Source: Tectiglobus sp965215755 (GTDB lineage: Bacteria; Pseudomonadota; Alphaproteobacteria; Rhizobiales; Hyphomicrobiaceae). Taken from it: a stretch of 64,000 nt of DNA. The position numbers and the translations under genes were made by a program. Of the stretch, positions 26,317-36,109 are shown piece after piece. The stretch spans positions 2,914,001-2,978,000 of the forward strand of contig OZ244119.1 in assembly GCA_965215755.1 (NCBI GenBank), given 5' to 3'. Position 1 is the first letter of the stretch, and every line of letters begins with the position of its first letter. The notes under the pieces are model-generated. The model did not search any database. It was not told the origin of the DNA and was given only the letters and a program-made list of their open reading frames with translations.

Positions 26317-27265
26317 CGGCTGTTGTGTGAACGATGCGTCGTCGAGTTGGCGCAAGCACCATTCGGGGGCGGGACTTTGAGCCGTCTTCTTAAGTGGAGG
26401 TTGTCGGAGCCTTTTTGACCTTGCTGCCGCATCCGACGACGAGCTGCAAATGCGGTTGGCGCATTCTGCGTGCCAAGCGGTCCCATCCGCGGGTATTGAG
26501 GAAACTCAGAAGTTCTTTCCGTTCCTGGTTTCTGCGCGCGTGGGCTTCGGAATTGAGCGTTGGCTTCACACAGTCGAAGCATTGTGTGGACGGCCTTTGC
26601 ATCAGGCTTTTGTGCATGATGATCAGCGATTGCATCTCACAAGATCTTTCAGACGATGAGCAGACAGCGATTCTGTGGTTTGTCGTAGGACGGCGTCCCG
26701 CGGCCGTCGATGCGGAGGCAACTGCAAGGCATTCTGTCGAATAGGTGTAGCAACGTCGCTCGATCCTGGGAACTGGCATTGCGGATCGCTCGGCGCTTCG
26801 GCCCATATTGATGTGGAAACCCATGTCTGAGTACTCCAATGGACCCGTCAAGCCGCTGGAGCTGTTTGGAGAAACTGGCGCTGAAAACCGATCGGCCAGA
26901 TGAGATGTCAGCTCAAAAGGGGCTTGCGTCAGCATCTGACCGGAAGTGCAGTCAGGAAATGAGGCGCAACGGGATAGGGCTATGACAAATCTATGGTCGT
27001 TTCAATGCCATCATTCAGGCAGTTCTCATCGATCGTCACGACGCAAGTAGAGAAGCGGTGGATCGGAAAGGCGTTCAGTACAGCAATGTTGCGTGTCTTG
27101 GGGCACGGCATTCGCCGCCTCAGGCCATCTTCCTCAGGAATGCATGCGCGAACTGCATGCAACACAAGCATATCAGGAGTTACCACGGTCGCCAGTACTA
27201 CCGATCTGCGAGCAACTCGTGCGGCTCATGGGATAGAACTAACTTTGAGACGGGTTGAATCGGTA
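26317..27265. other. Long region without a convincing gene; border of the surface-glycan locus
   Basis: About 950 bases separate hyuB from the first glycan gene. Frames of moderate length exist on both strands (for example minus 26390-26935 and plus 26394-26744) but overlap one another, have no recognisable domain and have compositions typical of chance frames. Short protein-like fragments (such as MSEYSNGPVKPLELFGETG from 26824) hint at decayed genes. No terminal inverted repeat, tRNA or attachment site is visible. Best described as degenerate boundary DNA. Confidence 0.5.
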
Positions 27266-28210
27266 TCATCGGAGAGTTCGGGCTAATCCTTCCTGACTGG
27301 AGTATGGCGGCTTCCAACCTGTGAGTTGCTTAATCTGCGAAGCATCGAGCGCTAAGGGCTTGAACAGGCGATCGACGTCATTCGTGCGGTTGGCAAGGCG
27401 GGCCAAGCCGCGCAGCAAATTTTGTGGGACTGGGAAGAGGCGGGCATTTTGCCCCTGACATGCGGCTATGGACCTAATGAGGTCTGCTGTTGACATGGTT
27501 TCATCGTCTGCGATTAGCAGCGTCTGATTACAAACGGCCGGATGATCGAGCAGTACTTCGAGTGCCGAGATCAAATTATCGACGAAGATAAAGCTCTTGG
27601 GTGCTTTTGCGGATGCGAGCGGCAATGGCAGCCTGGTTGAAATGAGTTGGACGAGACGTTTCAAGTTGCCGGGGGAGCCAGGACCGTAGACCATCGGCGG
27701 ACGTACAATGACCCACTCCATACCAGTCGTCTCAGCCGTCTCTCTTACGATCTGTTCCGCTTCGCATTTCAGCTGTCCATAAGGTGATATAGGTTTCGGG
27801 GTGCTATCATCATTGACCCATCCGTCCTGGTCGACGCTTCCTTCGAGGACCAGTGCAGAACTAATAAAGACGAACCGCCTCGCACCTGCTTCAGCACTCG
27901 CTTCAACGAGGTCGCGGGTACCTTCGACATTGCTCAGGCGTGCGGCAGCAATGGCCTCGTCCGTTGGTTCTACGTGCGCCTTGCCGGCAAAATGGACGAC
28001 TATGTCTACGCCTTTCAGAAGGCCGCTATCAATGGGAGAACTCCCAAGGTTTCCATAAGCAATCCAGTCTTGCCGAGCATTCGGCGGTGCAAGCCGTCCG
28101 CCGCGTACAACGTTCCATTGGTTTGCTGTTGAGGACCGGCAGAATGCTGAACCGAGATAACCTGTTGCACCAGTTACGAGCACTATCGGTTTCTTCTGCG
28201 TCTGCTGCAT
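27266..28210 (-). CDS. NAD-dependent epimerase/dehydratase (extended SDR), sugar-nucleotide type
   Basis: A 314-residue extended SDR. The Rossmann motif G14-ATG-YLG (LVTGATGYLG), HFAGKAHV (73-80) and the catalytic S118, Y144 and K148 (SPYGQLK) are present. Similar genes in polysaccharide loci act as UDP-GlcNAc/GalNAc C4-epimerases or 4-reductases that feed an undecaprenyl-sugar transferase. The precise reaction is uncertain. It ends the minus-strand side of the locus, 145 bases from the asparagine synthase gene upstream on the same strand. Confidence 0.85.
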   Translation of the reverse strand: MQQTQKKPIVLVTGATGYLGSAFCRSSTANQWNVVRGGRLAPPNARQDWIAYGNLGSSPIDSGLLKGVDIVVHFAGKAHVEPTDEAIAAARLSNVEGTRDLVEASAEAGARRFVFISSALVLEGSVDQDGWVNDDSTPKPISPYGQLKCEAEQIVRETAETTGMEWVIVRPPMVYGPGSPGNLKRLVQLISTRLPLPLASAKAPKSFIFVDNLISALEVLLDHPAVCNQTLLIADDETMSTADLIRSIAACQGQNARLFPVPQNLLRGLARLANRTNDVDRLFKPLALDASQIKQLTGWKPPYSSQEGLARTLR

Positions 28211-28355
28211 TCGGTTGATATCTCGGTTGGTTATGGAGCTGGGGTTTCTTGCGGCATGTGATTGGCAGGTCAGAGTTTAGATTCAGGAAGAGGTTAAGCC
28301 TTATGGGGAACACTCCACAAAGCGGAGCCACGGGGTATGTCAAAAAGTGCCGAGC

Positions 28356-30269
28356 TCAAAGCCACTCTTCGCACCACTGCTGCAACATCAAAACGTCCCA
28401 GAGCAGATACTGCCAATTGCGTTTTCCGCTGAGATGTTCCTTCCATTTTTTTTGCACCGGGGCCGGATCAATTAGTCCGAACTTGTCCAGTGACTTGGGC
28501 GCCAGAAGGCCCCCAGCCCATTCTCTGAGCGGCCCTCGTAGCCAATGGTCAATCGGTACGCCGAAGCCTGTTTTGGGTCGCTCAATCAATTCTCTCGGAA
28601 CATGCCGGTACAGCAGCTGTCGCAACAACCATTTGCTTTCACCTTGCCGAATTTTGAAGCGCTGCGGCAGTTGCCAGGCAAACTCGACAACACGATGATC
28701 AAGTATGGGGACGCGTACCTCCAACGACACGGCCATGCTGGCGCGATCAACTTTGGTCAAGATGTCATCCGGCAAGTAAGTCATTGTATCGAGATACTGC
28801 ATGCGCGCGATCAGGTCTGGAACTGTTTCGGCGGCTTCCTGCCAAACCGGATGGCGCAGTTCCTTGCCGTCACGGACGAGATCTTCGGGACTTGACCAGT
28901 GAGAGGTGACTGCCTGGTAATAGTCGTCCTGTGCGATGACGTTCGCGGCTTTGTGGATCTTATCGCCGGCCCGATCAATTCTTCTGAGCCGAGGCACAAG
29001 CTGAAAGAGACTATCCCAGCTATTTGGTCCCGGAATCTTTGCAGCCGCGCCGGCCATGCTGCGCAGAGTTCTTGGTACGCGGTCCATGTATTTGGCGAAA
29101 CTTTTGCCGTGAATGTACCTGTTGTAGCCGGCAAAGATTTCATCGCCACCGTCCCCGGACAATGCCACGGTGACGGTATCGCTAGTCATCTGCGATACCA
29201 GGTACGTTGGTATCTGGGATGAATCCGAGAATGGTTCATCATAAACCGTCGCAAGTTTTGGGATGATGTCCCGCGCTTCTGAGGGATCGAGATAACACTC
29301 CGTGTGGTCGGTCCCTAGGTGTTGAGCAACCTCAGCCGCATGGTGTGCTTCGTTGTAGCCTGGAATATTGAAGCCGATCGAGAATGTCTTAACCGGTGTG
29401 GCTGAGTGCTTCTGCATGAGCGCAACAACCGTCGATGAGTCCACGCCACCAGAGAGGAATGCGCCAAATGGTACATCCGAAATCATGCGCCGGGCAACGG
29501 CATCGCCAAGCAGCTTCTCCAGTTCATCGACGGCTTCTGTATCCGTGAATTCGAGCTGGTTGGTTCGGCCAGCAGTGACAGCGTCAGCCAATGACCAGTA
29601 CCTTTCAGAGTAAGGATCTGATCCGGCAACCATGTGGAGTATGCATCCCGGCTCAAGTTTTTGTGTCGTCTTGTAGATTGTCTGCGGGGCGGGGATATAA
29701 TTGTAGCGGAGAAAGGACGCTATCGCATCGCGGTTGATTGAGCGGTCGAAGCCAGGAAAAGCAACAAGTGCTTTCAGCTCTGAGCCAAACAGTAGATTGC
29801 CGTCTTGGAATGACCAATAAAGTGGCTTTATTCCGAGCCTGTCTCGCGCGAGTGTGAGGCGCTTTTCCTTGGCGTCCCAAACAGAAAACGCGAACATGCC
29901 GATCAAGCGTTCGACCGTTGCACGCACTCCCCAAACAGCAAATCCTTCGATAATGACTTCTGTGTCGGAGTGTCCGCGAAACGCTTTGCCGTGTTTCTTG
30001 AGCTCCTCCCGCAGTTCAGCTGCATTATAGGTCTCGCCGTTATAGGTGATTGTGAAGCGACCGCATGACGACGTCATGGGTTGATGCCCCATTGGGCTAA
30101 GATCGATGATGGCAAGTCGGCGCTGACCGAGTGCAATACCAGCGCTGGCATCACTCCATACGCCATCGCTGTCAGGGCCGCGTAGAACCATGGTGTTCGT
30201 CATCCAACCAACGATTTGATGAAGGTCGGAATTGCGATGATGAGAATAGGCGCCTGCTATTCCACACAT
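28356..30269 (-). CDS. asnB: Glutamine-hydrolysing asparagine synthase-like amidotransferase
   Basis: 637 residues. The class II glutaminase domain starts at the nucleophile C2 (MCGIAGAYS), with RLAIIDLSPMGHQPM and YNGETYN (76-82). The synthetase domain has the PPi loop SGGVDSS (273-279) and SGDGGDEIFAGYNRY. It forms asparagine from aspartate or, in glycan loci, amidates a sugar uronic acid using glutamine nitrogen. Given its position beside sugar-uronate genes (WbpBDE), glycan amidation is a fair alternative to housekeeping asparagine synthesis. Confidence 0.9.
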   Translation of the reverse strand: MCGIAGAYSHHRNSDLHQIVGWMTNTMVLRGPDSDGVWSDASAGIALGQRRLAIIDLSPMGHQPMTSSCGRFTITYNGETYNAAELREELKKHGKAFRGHSDTEVIIEGFAVWGVRATVERLIGMFAFSVWDAKEKRLTLARDRLGIKPLYWSFQDGNLLFGSELKALVAFPGFDRSINRDAIASFLRYNYIPAPQTIYKTTQKLEPGCILHMVAGSDPYSERYWSLADAVTAGRTNQLEFTDTEAVDELEKLLGDAVARRMISDVPFGAFLSGGVDSSTVVALMQKHSATPVKTFSIGFNIPGYNEAHHAAEVAQHLGTDHTECYLDPSEARDIIPKLATVYDEPFSDSSQIPTYLVSQMTSDTVTVALSGDGGDEIFAGYNRYIHGKSFAKYMDRVPRTLRSMAGAAAKIPGPNSWDSLFQLVPRLRRIDRAGDKIHKAANVIAQDDYYQAVTSHWSSPEDLVRDGKELRHPVWQEAAETVPDLIARMQYLDTMTYLPDDILTKVDRASMAVSLEVRVPILDHRVVEFAWQLPQRFKIRQGESKWLLRQLLYRHVPRELIERPKTGFGVPIDHWLRGPLREWAGGLLAPKSLDKFGLIDPAPVQKKWKEHLSGKRNWQYLLWDVLMLQQWCEEWL

Positions 30270-30504
30270 GATCTGTTCGCTCTCTTCAGATGCAAAAGAC
30301 TAGTTGGACACGATTGGCATGATATCGCTCATTTCTAAGCTGAATGCTATAGACAGCGGTTACGAATTGACCCTGAAACACGTGCCATGATTGCTTATCT
30401 ACAACTGCTCTGGGTTGAGGTTGACGGTTTACTTGTTTGAACCTGTAGTCTAGCAGCTACTCGGGTTTGGCGTGAGGAAACAGGGTCGTGGTCACGGGGG
30501 TGGA

Positions 30505-31632
30505 ATGGCGAAAATTCTATTCGTTGTTACAGAGGACTGGTATTTCTGCAGTCACCGACTTCCACTCGCTGTAGCCACGTCGCAAGCCGGTCACGAAGTC
30601 GTCGTGGCTACGCGGGTTGTCGATCAAGGACAGGTCATCGAGGAGGCCGGCATCCGCGTCATTCCGCTTAAGCGAATGAAGAGATCGAGTATCAATCCTT
30701 TCAGCCAATTGGCCACCTTGATCGAGCTCCGTTCCGTTTTTCGAAGAGAACGTCCAGATTTGGTTCATCTGGTTGCTCTGAAACCCGTTGTGTACGGAGG
30801 CTTAGTCGCAAAACTGGTTGGAGTTCCAGCCAGAGTCAGTGCTTTGGGTGGTCTGGGCTTTCTTTTTATATCAGATCGGTTGTTGGCGCGTTTGCTCAGG
30901 CCCATTCTGCTTATCCTTTTTCGCGTCGTCTTGAACGACCGGCGTAGTCGGTTGATCGTGCAGAACCGCGACGACCAGGAGTTGGTAACCGAGAAGGCGG
31001 GAGTGGATCGAAGCCTGGTCCGGCTCATTCGTGGTTCAGGCGTGGACTTGGATCGTTACGCGGCCTCCGATCTCCCTGATGGGCAACCCATTGTTATGCT
31101 GCCGTCTCGCATGCTCTGGGACAAGGGGGTCGGGGAGTTTGTCGATGCTGCTAAAGCCCTTGGCGCTCAGAATGTTCCCGCGCGCTTCGTTTTGGTCGGT
31201 GATCCTGACCCTGAGAATCCAGCATCCATTCCTCTCGCGCAATTGCAGCGATGGCATGATGCTGGTTTCATTGAATGGTGGGGGCATCGGGCCGACATGC
31301 CTGAGGTGCTGGCGCAAGCGAGCGTAGTTTGTCTGCCATCCTATCGCGAAGGGCTACCGAAGGTCCTGATCGAAGCGATGGCGTGTGGACGTCCGATTGT
31401 TACCACGGATGTGCCCGGGTGTAGGGATCTGGTGGAGACTGGGAAGAATGGGTTGCTGGTGAAGGTTAAAGATGCCGCTGAGATAGCGGGGGCATTGAAA
31501 TCACTTGTTCTGGACAAGCCACTCTGTCGACAAATGGGGCGGGAGGGGCGCCGAGTCGTTGAGGGTGAATTTGCTCTGGCACGTGTCATTGAGGAAACGA
31601 TGGACGTTTATGGCGAGCTGCTGGGTGGATGA
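30505..31632 (+). CDS. GT4 family glycosyltransferase
   Basis: 375 residues from the ATG at 30505, preceded by GGGGGTGG. An in-frame start at 30472 would add 11 Gly/His-rich residues and looks wrong. The GT-B fold is evident: N-terminal ILFVVTEDWYFCSHRLPLA, a central VVYGGLVAKLVGVPARVSALGGLG, and the C-terminal donor site with CLPSYREGLPKVLIEAMACGRPIVTTDVPGC, containing the EX7E-type motif. It resembles PglA/WbpX-like transferases that add an early sugar to a lipid-linked glycan. It is divergent from asnB and followed by a strong terminator. Confidence 0.9.
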   Translation: MAKILFVVTEDWYFCSHRLPLAVATSQAGHEVVVATRVVDQGQVIEEAGIRVIPLKRMKRSSINPFSQLATLIELRSVFRRERPDLVHLVALKPVVYGGLVAKLVGVPARVSALGGLGFLFISDRLLARLLRPILLILFRVVLNDRRSRLIVQNRDDQELVTEKAGVDRSLVRLIRGSGVDLDRYAASDLPDGQPIVMLPSRMLWDKGVGEFVDAAKALGAQNVPARFVLVGDPDPENPASIPLAQLQRWHDAGFIEWWGHRADMPEVLAQASVVCLPSYREGLPKVLIEAMACGRPIVTTDVPGCRDLVETGKNGLLVKVKDAAEIAGALKSLVLDKPLCRQMGREGRRVVEGEFALARVIEETMDVYGELLGG

Positions 31633-31855
31633 TTGGAACCGGCTGGTGTGGTGCTGCACCGATTCCAGCACGCCTTGACGTCATATGGTGATAACTCTCT
31701 GACACATCTCAAGACTGCAACCTGGCGCTCATGTCAGCAGCGCTCGAAAATTGACCCACTCCAACGGCTGAAAACAAACCTAACGACAGGCATTGATCGT
31801 GCTAGAGTCGGGGAGATTTTACAGTAGTGGGCCGGAGTATGAGCGCGGCAGTCAA

Positions 31856-31893
31856 GGAAGAAAGAAGGCCCCGATCGGGGCCTTCTTTCTTCC
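31856..31893. terminator. Perfect 38-base palindromic hairpin, bidirectional terminator
   Basis: Bases 31856-31874 are followed immediately by their exact reverse complement (31875-31893). The centre is GGCCCCGATCGGGGCC and the outer stem is purine-rich on the left (GGAAGAAAGAA) and pyrimidine-rich on the right (TTCTTTCTTCC). It lies between the convergent GT4 and FkbM genes. The T-rich arm on each transcript makes it a good rho-independent terminator in both directions. Confidence 0.9.
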
Positions 31894-31928
31894 GATGTCT
31901 TCATCAATGCTATATGTACTGGTTAACG

Positions 31929-32645
31929 TCATGCATCAATTCGTTCGAAGACGAAATCTCCCGATAGAAACATTCCTAGTCCTACGTACGTATCCAAAAT
32001 ATGGGTGAGTTCATAACCATGGCCGGCAAGAAAGTCGAAGATCTCTTGTGGTTTATACTGTTGCGGCGTGTCGAAATGAACTTCAACGACAATACAGTCG
32101 ATCCGATCAAGCAAACCTAAAGCCCCCCTCAGCACATTGATTTCGTAGCCTTCAGTATCGATCTTGAGAAGGCATGGTCGAATGATGTCATCAGGACTAA
32201 GAAGCGCATCGAGGCGCGCCACAGGCACATCAACAGAGCCGCGACCGTAGTCAAGCACCAAGGACGATCCCGTTCGCCCTTTGAGGTGCAACTGCGCTGA
32301 TCCAGCTTCATCGCCGAGGGCCACTTTGTGCAAGCGCGCCTTCCTATTCCGGATCACGGATCGTTCTATCACTTCTTGATAGTGTGGATGTGGTTCGAAC
32401 AGTTCAAGTGCCGCGGAGGGAAACCGCGCGTATAGATCAGGGGAACCATCAGCAACACCCACATCAAGAACTTGGGCATAATCCCCACCACGAAAATGAG
32501 CGAAATTTATCCGCTCAACAGTCTGGATGCCGAGTGCCTTCAATAAGTCACCAGTCTTCAATTTGATCTGCCGTGCCAACCACTTAGTGGGTTCCTTAAA
32601 TAGCGCTGGCTTGTGTGACTGGTTTTCTTGCAGTTGAGGTGCCAT
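31929..32645 (-). CDS. FkbM family methyltransferase
   Basis: A 238-residue FkbM-type SAM methyltransferase: VLDVGVADGSPDLYARFP (59-76) is the SAM-binding loop, LELFEPHPHYQ follows motif II, and LLKIDTEGYEINVLRGA is the hallmark FkbM segment. Members O-methylate sugars, polyketides or glycolipids. In this position it probably methylates a sugar of the surface glycan. It converges on the GT4 gene with the palindromic terminator between them. The istB remnant lies 138 bases upstream. Confidence 0.87.
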   Translation of the reverse strand: MAPQLQENQSHKPALFKEPTKWLARQIKLKTGDLLKALGIQTVERINFAHFRGGDYAQVLDVGVADGSPDLYARFPSAALELFEPHPHYQEVIERSVIRNRKARLHKVALGDEAGSAQLHLKGRTGSSLVLDYGRGSVDVPVARLDALLSPDDIIRPCLLKIDTEGYEINVLRGALGLLDRIDCIVVEVHFDTPQQYKPQEIFDFLAGHGYELTHILDTYVGLGMFLSGDFVFERIDA

Positions 32646-32783
32646 GCCTTATCCTTCAGCCTTCCTAAATTTCAACGGCCGAAAAGCATCATCGGCATCC
32701 TTACAGATCTGGAAACGACCCTTAGAAGTCAACAATAATCAAACCTTGGATTGCAGCAACCAATTGCTATAGGGCGACGTAGG

Positions 32784-33395
32784 TTAGGCTAAAAATTTTG
32801 TGACGGAGTGATAGCTGGACCAACCTCGCCAATTGGCCCGATTTGTTGCAATGAAACCAGCCTTGCGTTTCTCTTTGAGCCGGAAGCTCTCGCCCTGGAT
32901 TTGTATGACATGGCTGTGAGGGAGTAGGCGATCCATCAAGGCTGCTGTTAGGGCGCTGTTACCGGGATGTGTCTGATTCCAACTTCCAAAGTTCAGGTTT
33001 GATGTCATGATGATCGACGAGTGCTCGTAGAGTTTGGCGACAACCTGGAGGACCAGATGAGCTTGGGCATGCTCCATCGGTAGATAATCAATCTCGTCAA
33101 TGATGAGCAGCCTCTGCCGGGCAATCGATCGGTCGAGTACTTTTTTGTATCGTTCCTGCCGTTTGGCTGTTTCCAGCAATAGGACCAGATCGGCTGCGGT
33201 GACAATGCGGGCTTTGATACCGCGTTGCGTGGCTTCGTAGCCAAGTGCAATGGCAAGATGCGTCTTGCCGACGCCGGATGGCCCAAGAAAGATGACGTTC
33301 TCCCGACGCTCGATGAAGTCCAATGGCACCATCTCCTTGACCTTGCGGTTCGGAACGCCTGTCGCGAACGTAAAATCAAACTCGGCAAGCGACAT
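32784..33395 (-). pseudogene. istB: IS21-family helper ATPase IstB, 5'-truncated remnant
   Basis: 203 residues covering most of the AAA+ domain of IstB: Walker A GPSGVGKTH (about 39-47), Walker B LLIIDEIDYLP (95-105), and the C-terminal family end ALMDRLLPHSHVIQIQGESFRLKEKRKAG. The usual N-terminal 40-60 residues are missing, as the frame begins at SLAEFDFTFA, which is normally internal. The last 22 residues after RKAG read into flanking DNA. No istA and no clear terminal repeats are present. It is therefore a dead relic of an IS21 insertion lying against the truncated esterase gene. Confidence 0.85.
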
Positions 33396-33403
33396 GACGT
33401 TTC

Positions 33404-34288
33404 CTACCGCGATGCAGCACTAATTAACGCTGTATGTAAGCCCACGTGAACAACTTCTCTTTGCCCATCCAGAATTGGACGATGAGGCGCTAAGTAAACC
33501 CTTGAAGGCCTCACCGAACTTTGACAGATCTTAGCGGCAATCACCCGCTCCGCGCTAGATGACGAGGCCATGGCAGAGGCCTTGTCCACGCGTTTTGCGA
33601 ATGTGAAGGGTTGGTTGGATCGCATTTCGCGGCGTGCAAAGTTCAAGAGAAGTCTTGTCTCGGATGCCATGACAGTATCGATTGTCCGGTTGGATGACCG
33701 TTTTGGCAGGTCGAACTCTGTTCGTTCGCTGTAACCTGCCTGCTCGATTGCGAGCGCTAGATAACCTCGTTCTGCTGCTTGGCGTACCATATTCGCACCG
33801 ATTGCCACTCTTTGATGGTCAATCGGAACGCGGGTCGCCCCCCATGCGAGATGAACACCTGATGTTGATCCGGCGAGATGGAGGAAGACGGGGGCCGGGG
33901 CTGGCAGGCCTTTACGGAAAATCAGATGGACCGGCAGATCGGTAGATGGTCGTACGCGAAGATAGAAACTGCGCTTTAAGAGATCAGGGCCGACCTCTTC
34001 AGCGGGCATCTCAGTCGTGATTTGCGGCTGATTACGGTCTACCATGTAGCCGGCCAGTTCGGTCAGCCTCTTCCGCGCGCGAATTTGCCATGCGGCAGGA
34101 TCTTCGGATGCTTGGGTGTCAAAGCCCATTGCTCGTGGTGCTGCTGCAAGCGCTTCCGAGATACCTAGCGACGGACTGAGTGAGGTGTTTTTTGGCAGAG
34201 GTAGATAGGAGTTCCAATGGCGGTCAAAGAGCTTGCGCAATCGTCCTAGAAGGGCAGCCTGATAGACCTTGAGCGCGACGTTATCCAT
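33404..34288 (-). pseudogene. Truncated alpha/beta-hydrolase (acetylxylan esterase/dienelactone hydrolase-like)
   Basis: The first 200 or so of 294 residues resemble the N-terminal half of a family of alpha/beta-hydrolases: PVHLIFRKGLPAPAPVFLHLAGSTSG, then AAERGYLALAIEQAGYSERTE. The nucleophile-serine elbow, catalytic Asp and His expected further on are absent. From about residue 205 the frame turns into low-quality sequence (ASAMASSSSAERV and beyond) and stops 9 bases from the istB remnant. The simplest reading is that the IS21 insertion and later deletion removed the catalytic half. The remaining protein should be inactive. Confidence 0.65.
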
Positions 34289-34342
34289 TTGGCACTCCCT
34301 ACCCAGTTGTGCTGAGCGCTCTCACGGCAGAAAGCGCAAGGC

Positions 34343-35506
34343 TTATTCGCTGCATGCTGCAATTGCAGAACGAAGGCTTGACGATATGAACTCCTGCAGG
34401 TCTTCCGCCAAGTAGGGATGCATCGGCAGGCTTAGCACGCACTGTGACAAGTGCTCAGATGTGCTCAGTCCCGACGAGACAACCGGATAAGATGCGTAGG
34501 CCTGCTGGTGATGTAATGGCCGTGGATAATAGATCTGAGTGGGAATGCCTTTTGATTTCAGCTCAGCCTGGATGGCTTCTCGCGCTTTCGGGGCTACTTT
34601 GATCGTGTATTGGGCCCAGACAGATTGGGAGGCTGGATCTATCTCCGGCACTTCGCAACAATCTCTTAGTTCAGCATGATAGCGGTTGGCCACCTGTTGC
34701 CGAGCCTCAATTTCTTCTGGGAAGACTTTCAGCTTCTCGATCAAAACCGCTGCTTGAAGCGTGTCCATGCGAGCCGCCATTCCGATACGCACGTTATCGT
34801 ATTTGTGTGTGCCCTGGCCATGCACCCTGATACTGTGCATCTGATCGGCAAGTTCTTCATCGTCTGTGAACACCGCGCCGCCATCGCCAAAACAACCTAA
34901 CGGCTTTGCCGGGAAAAAACTCGTTGCAGTTGCCTTGCCGATCGTGCCGATAGAACGGCCTTTGTAAGTCGCGCCGAAGGACTGTGCAGCGTCGGCCAGC
35001 GTCCACATGCCTTCGTTTTCGGTGACGTCAAGGATTGCATCGTAATCGGCTGGAGCACCAAAGAGATCAACTGGTATGACGCCGACAGGCTCCAAGCCGT
35101 CATTCCGAGCTTTCCCGATCGCTTCCTTCATGCTCCTGGGGCAGATGTTAAAGGTCGATGGATCGACGTCGCAAAAGACAGGCGCTGCACCGGTCCACGC
35201 AACAACTTCCGCCGTTGCACAGAAAGTAAAAGAAGGACAGATCACGGCCTGCCCTTGCCCCACGCCCATTCCCATCAAAACCAAGGCAAGGGCGTCAGTC
35301 CCGGAAGAACAGGTCAATGCATGTTTTGCGCCGCAGAACGCAGCCAGCTGTTGCTCTAGCTCGCGAATTTCCGGCCCCATGATGAATTGGCCATGCTCAA
35401 CGACGCGGGCCATGGCTGCCTCAATCGAACGACCGATCCGTTGGCGCTGGGCTGCAAGATCAATGAATGGAATGGGCTTGAGCTCTTCGATGGATTGTTC
35501 GCTCAC
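34343..35506 (-). CDS. wbpE: DegT/DnrJ/EryC1 sugar aminotransferase, WbpE/WlbC type
   Basis: 387 residues. The PLP lysine is K201 in FFPAKPLGCFGDGG, with ALTCSSGTDALAL (63-75) and LADAAQSFGA (170-179). This matches the WbpE/WlbC branch, which aminates UDP-3-keto-GlcNAcA to UDP-GlcNAc3NA. It overlaps the acyltransferase gene by four bases (ATGA), and the WbpB-like oxidoreductase lies just beyond, which supports the assignment. The three genes supply the core of the UDP-GlcNAc(3NAc)A pathway. WbpA (6-dehydrogenase) and WbpI (2-epimerase) are not in the window. Confidence 0.9.
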   Translation of the reverse strand: MSEQSIEELKPIPFIDLAAQRQRIGRSIEAAMARVVEHGQFIMGPEIRELEQQLAAFCGAKHALTCSSGTDALALVLMGMGVGQGQAVICPSFTFCATAEVVAWTGAAPVFCDVDPSTFNICPRSMKEAIGKARNDGLEPVGVIPVDLFGAPADYDAILDVTENEGMWTLADAAQSFGATYKGRSIGTIGKATATSFFPAKPLGCFGDGGAVFTDDEELADQMHSIRVHGQGTHKYDNVRIGMAARMDTLQAAVLIEKLKVFPEEIEARQQVANRYHAELRDCCEVPEIDPASQSVWAQYTIKVAPKAREAIQAELKSKGIPTQIYYPRPLHHQQAYASYPVVSSGLSTSEHLSQCVLSLPMHPYLAEDLQEFISSSLRSAIAACSE

Positions 35507-36096
35507 GTCATCAACTCCAACCGTCCTGGTGATGTCTCAACATAGGCTTCGCCCGTTCTCGGGCAAACCAGGTCAGTTCCAAGTTTTTCGCCCGCGCGAC
35601 TCACCCAGCCGATCTGCCGGGCAGGATTTCCCACGACGAGCGCGTGGTTCGGAACATCGCGTGTGATGACAGCTCCGGCGCCAATAAAAGCGTATTCGCC
35701 AATACACGAGCCACAGACAACGGTGGCGTTTGCGCCGATCGTTGCGCCGCGGCCAACATGCGTGCGATTGAACTCAGACTTTCGCGAGACATGCGCCCTG
35801 GGGTTTCTCACATTGGTGAAGACGCAGGACGGCCCACAGAAAACATCGTCAGCCAGCTCGACACCATTGTACAAGGACACATTGTTTTGGATCTTGCAGC
35901 GGTCACCAACACTGACATCTGGGCCAACCATACAGTTCTGCCCGATAGAGCAGTCTTTACCGATGGAGGAGCCTGACAACACGTGACAGAAGTGCCAGAT
36001 GCGGGTGCCTGATCCAATTATAACGCCTTCATCAATGCATGATGTTTCGTGAACCATCGCGCCAACGTTATTTGGATCCTCGTGCAATCCGCTCAT
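35503..36096 (-). CDS. wbpD: Hexapeptide-repeat sugar N-acetyltransferase, WbpD/WlbB type
   Basis: A 197-residue left-handed beta-helix acetyltransferase with repeated hexapeptide turns (IDEGVIIGSGTRIWHFCHVL, IGQNCMVGPDVSVGDRCKIQ, CVFTNVRNPRAHV, IGANATVVCGSCIGEYAFIG). The VFTNVRNPRA segment is characteristic of the WbpD/WlbB group that N-acetylates the 3-amino group of UDP-GlcNAc3NA. It begins 13 bases after wbpB and overlaps wbpE, giving the order wbpB-wbpD-wbpE on the minus strand. The C-terminal 20 residues form a short tail outside the helix. Confidence 0.92.
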   Translation of the reverse strand: MSGLHEDPNNVGAMVHETSCIDEGVIIGSGTRIWHFCHVLSGSSIGKDCSIGQNCMVGPDVSVGDRCKIQNNVSLYNGVELADDVFCGPSCVFTNVRNPRAHVSRKSEFNRTHVGRGATIGANATVVCGSCIGEYAFIGAGAVITRDVPNHALVVGNPARQIGWVSRAGEKLGTDLVCPRTGEAYVETSPGRLELMT

Positions 36097-36109
36097 TAGC
36101 TGCGTCCGT

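Noticed and set aside
26390..26935. 181-residue minus-strand frame
   Set aside because: It is contradicted by overlapping frames on both strands, has a Ser/Arg-rich chance-like composition and no domain.
31633..31827. 64-residue plus-strand frame after the GT4 gene
   Set aside because: It starts immediately after the glycosyltransferase stop, lies ahead of the terminator and has no protein-like features.
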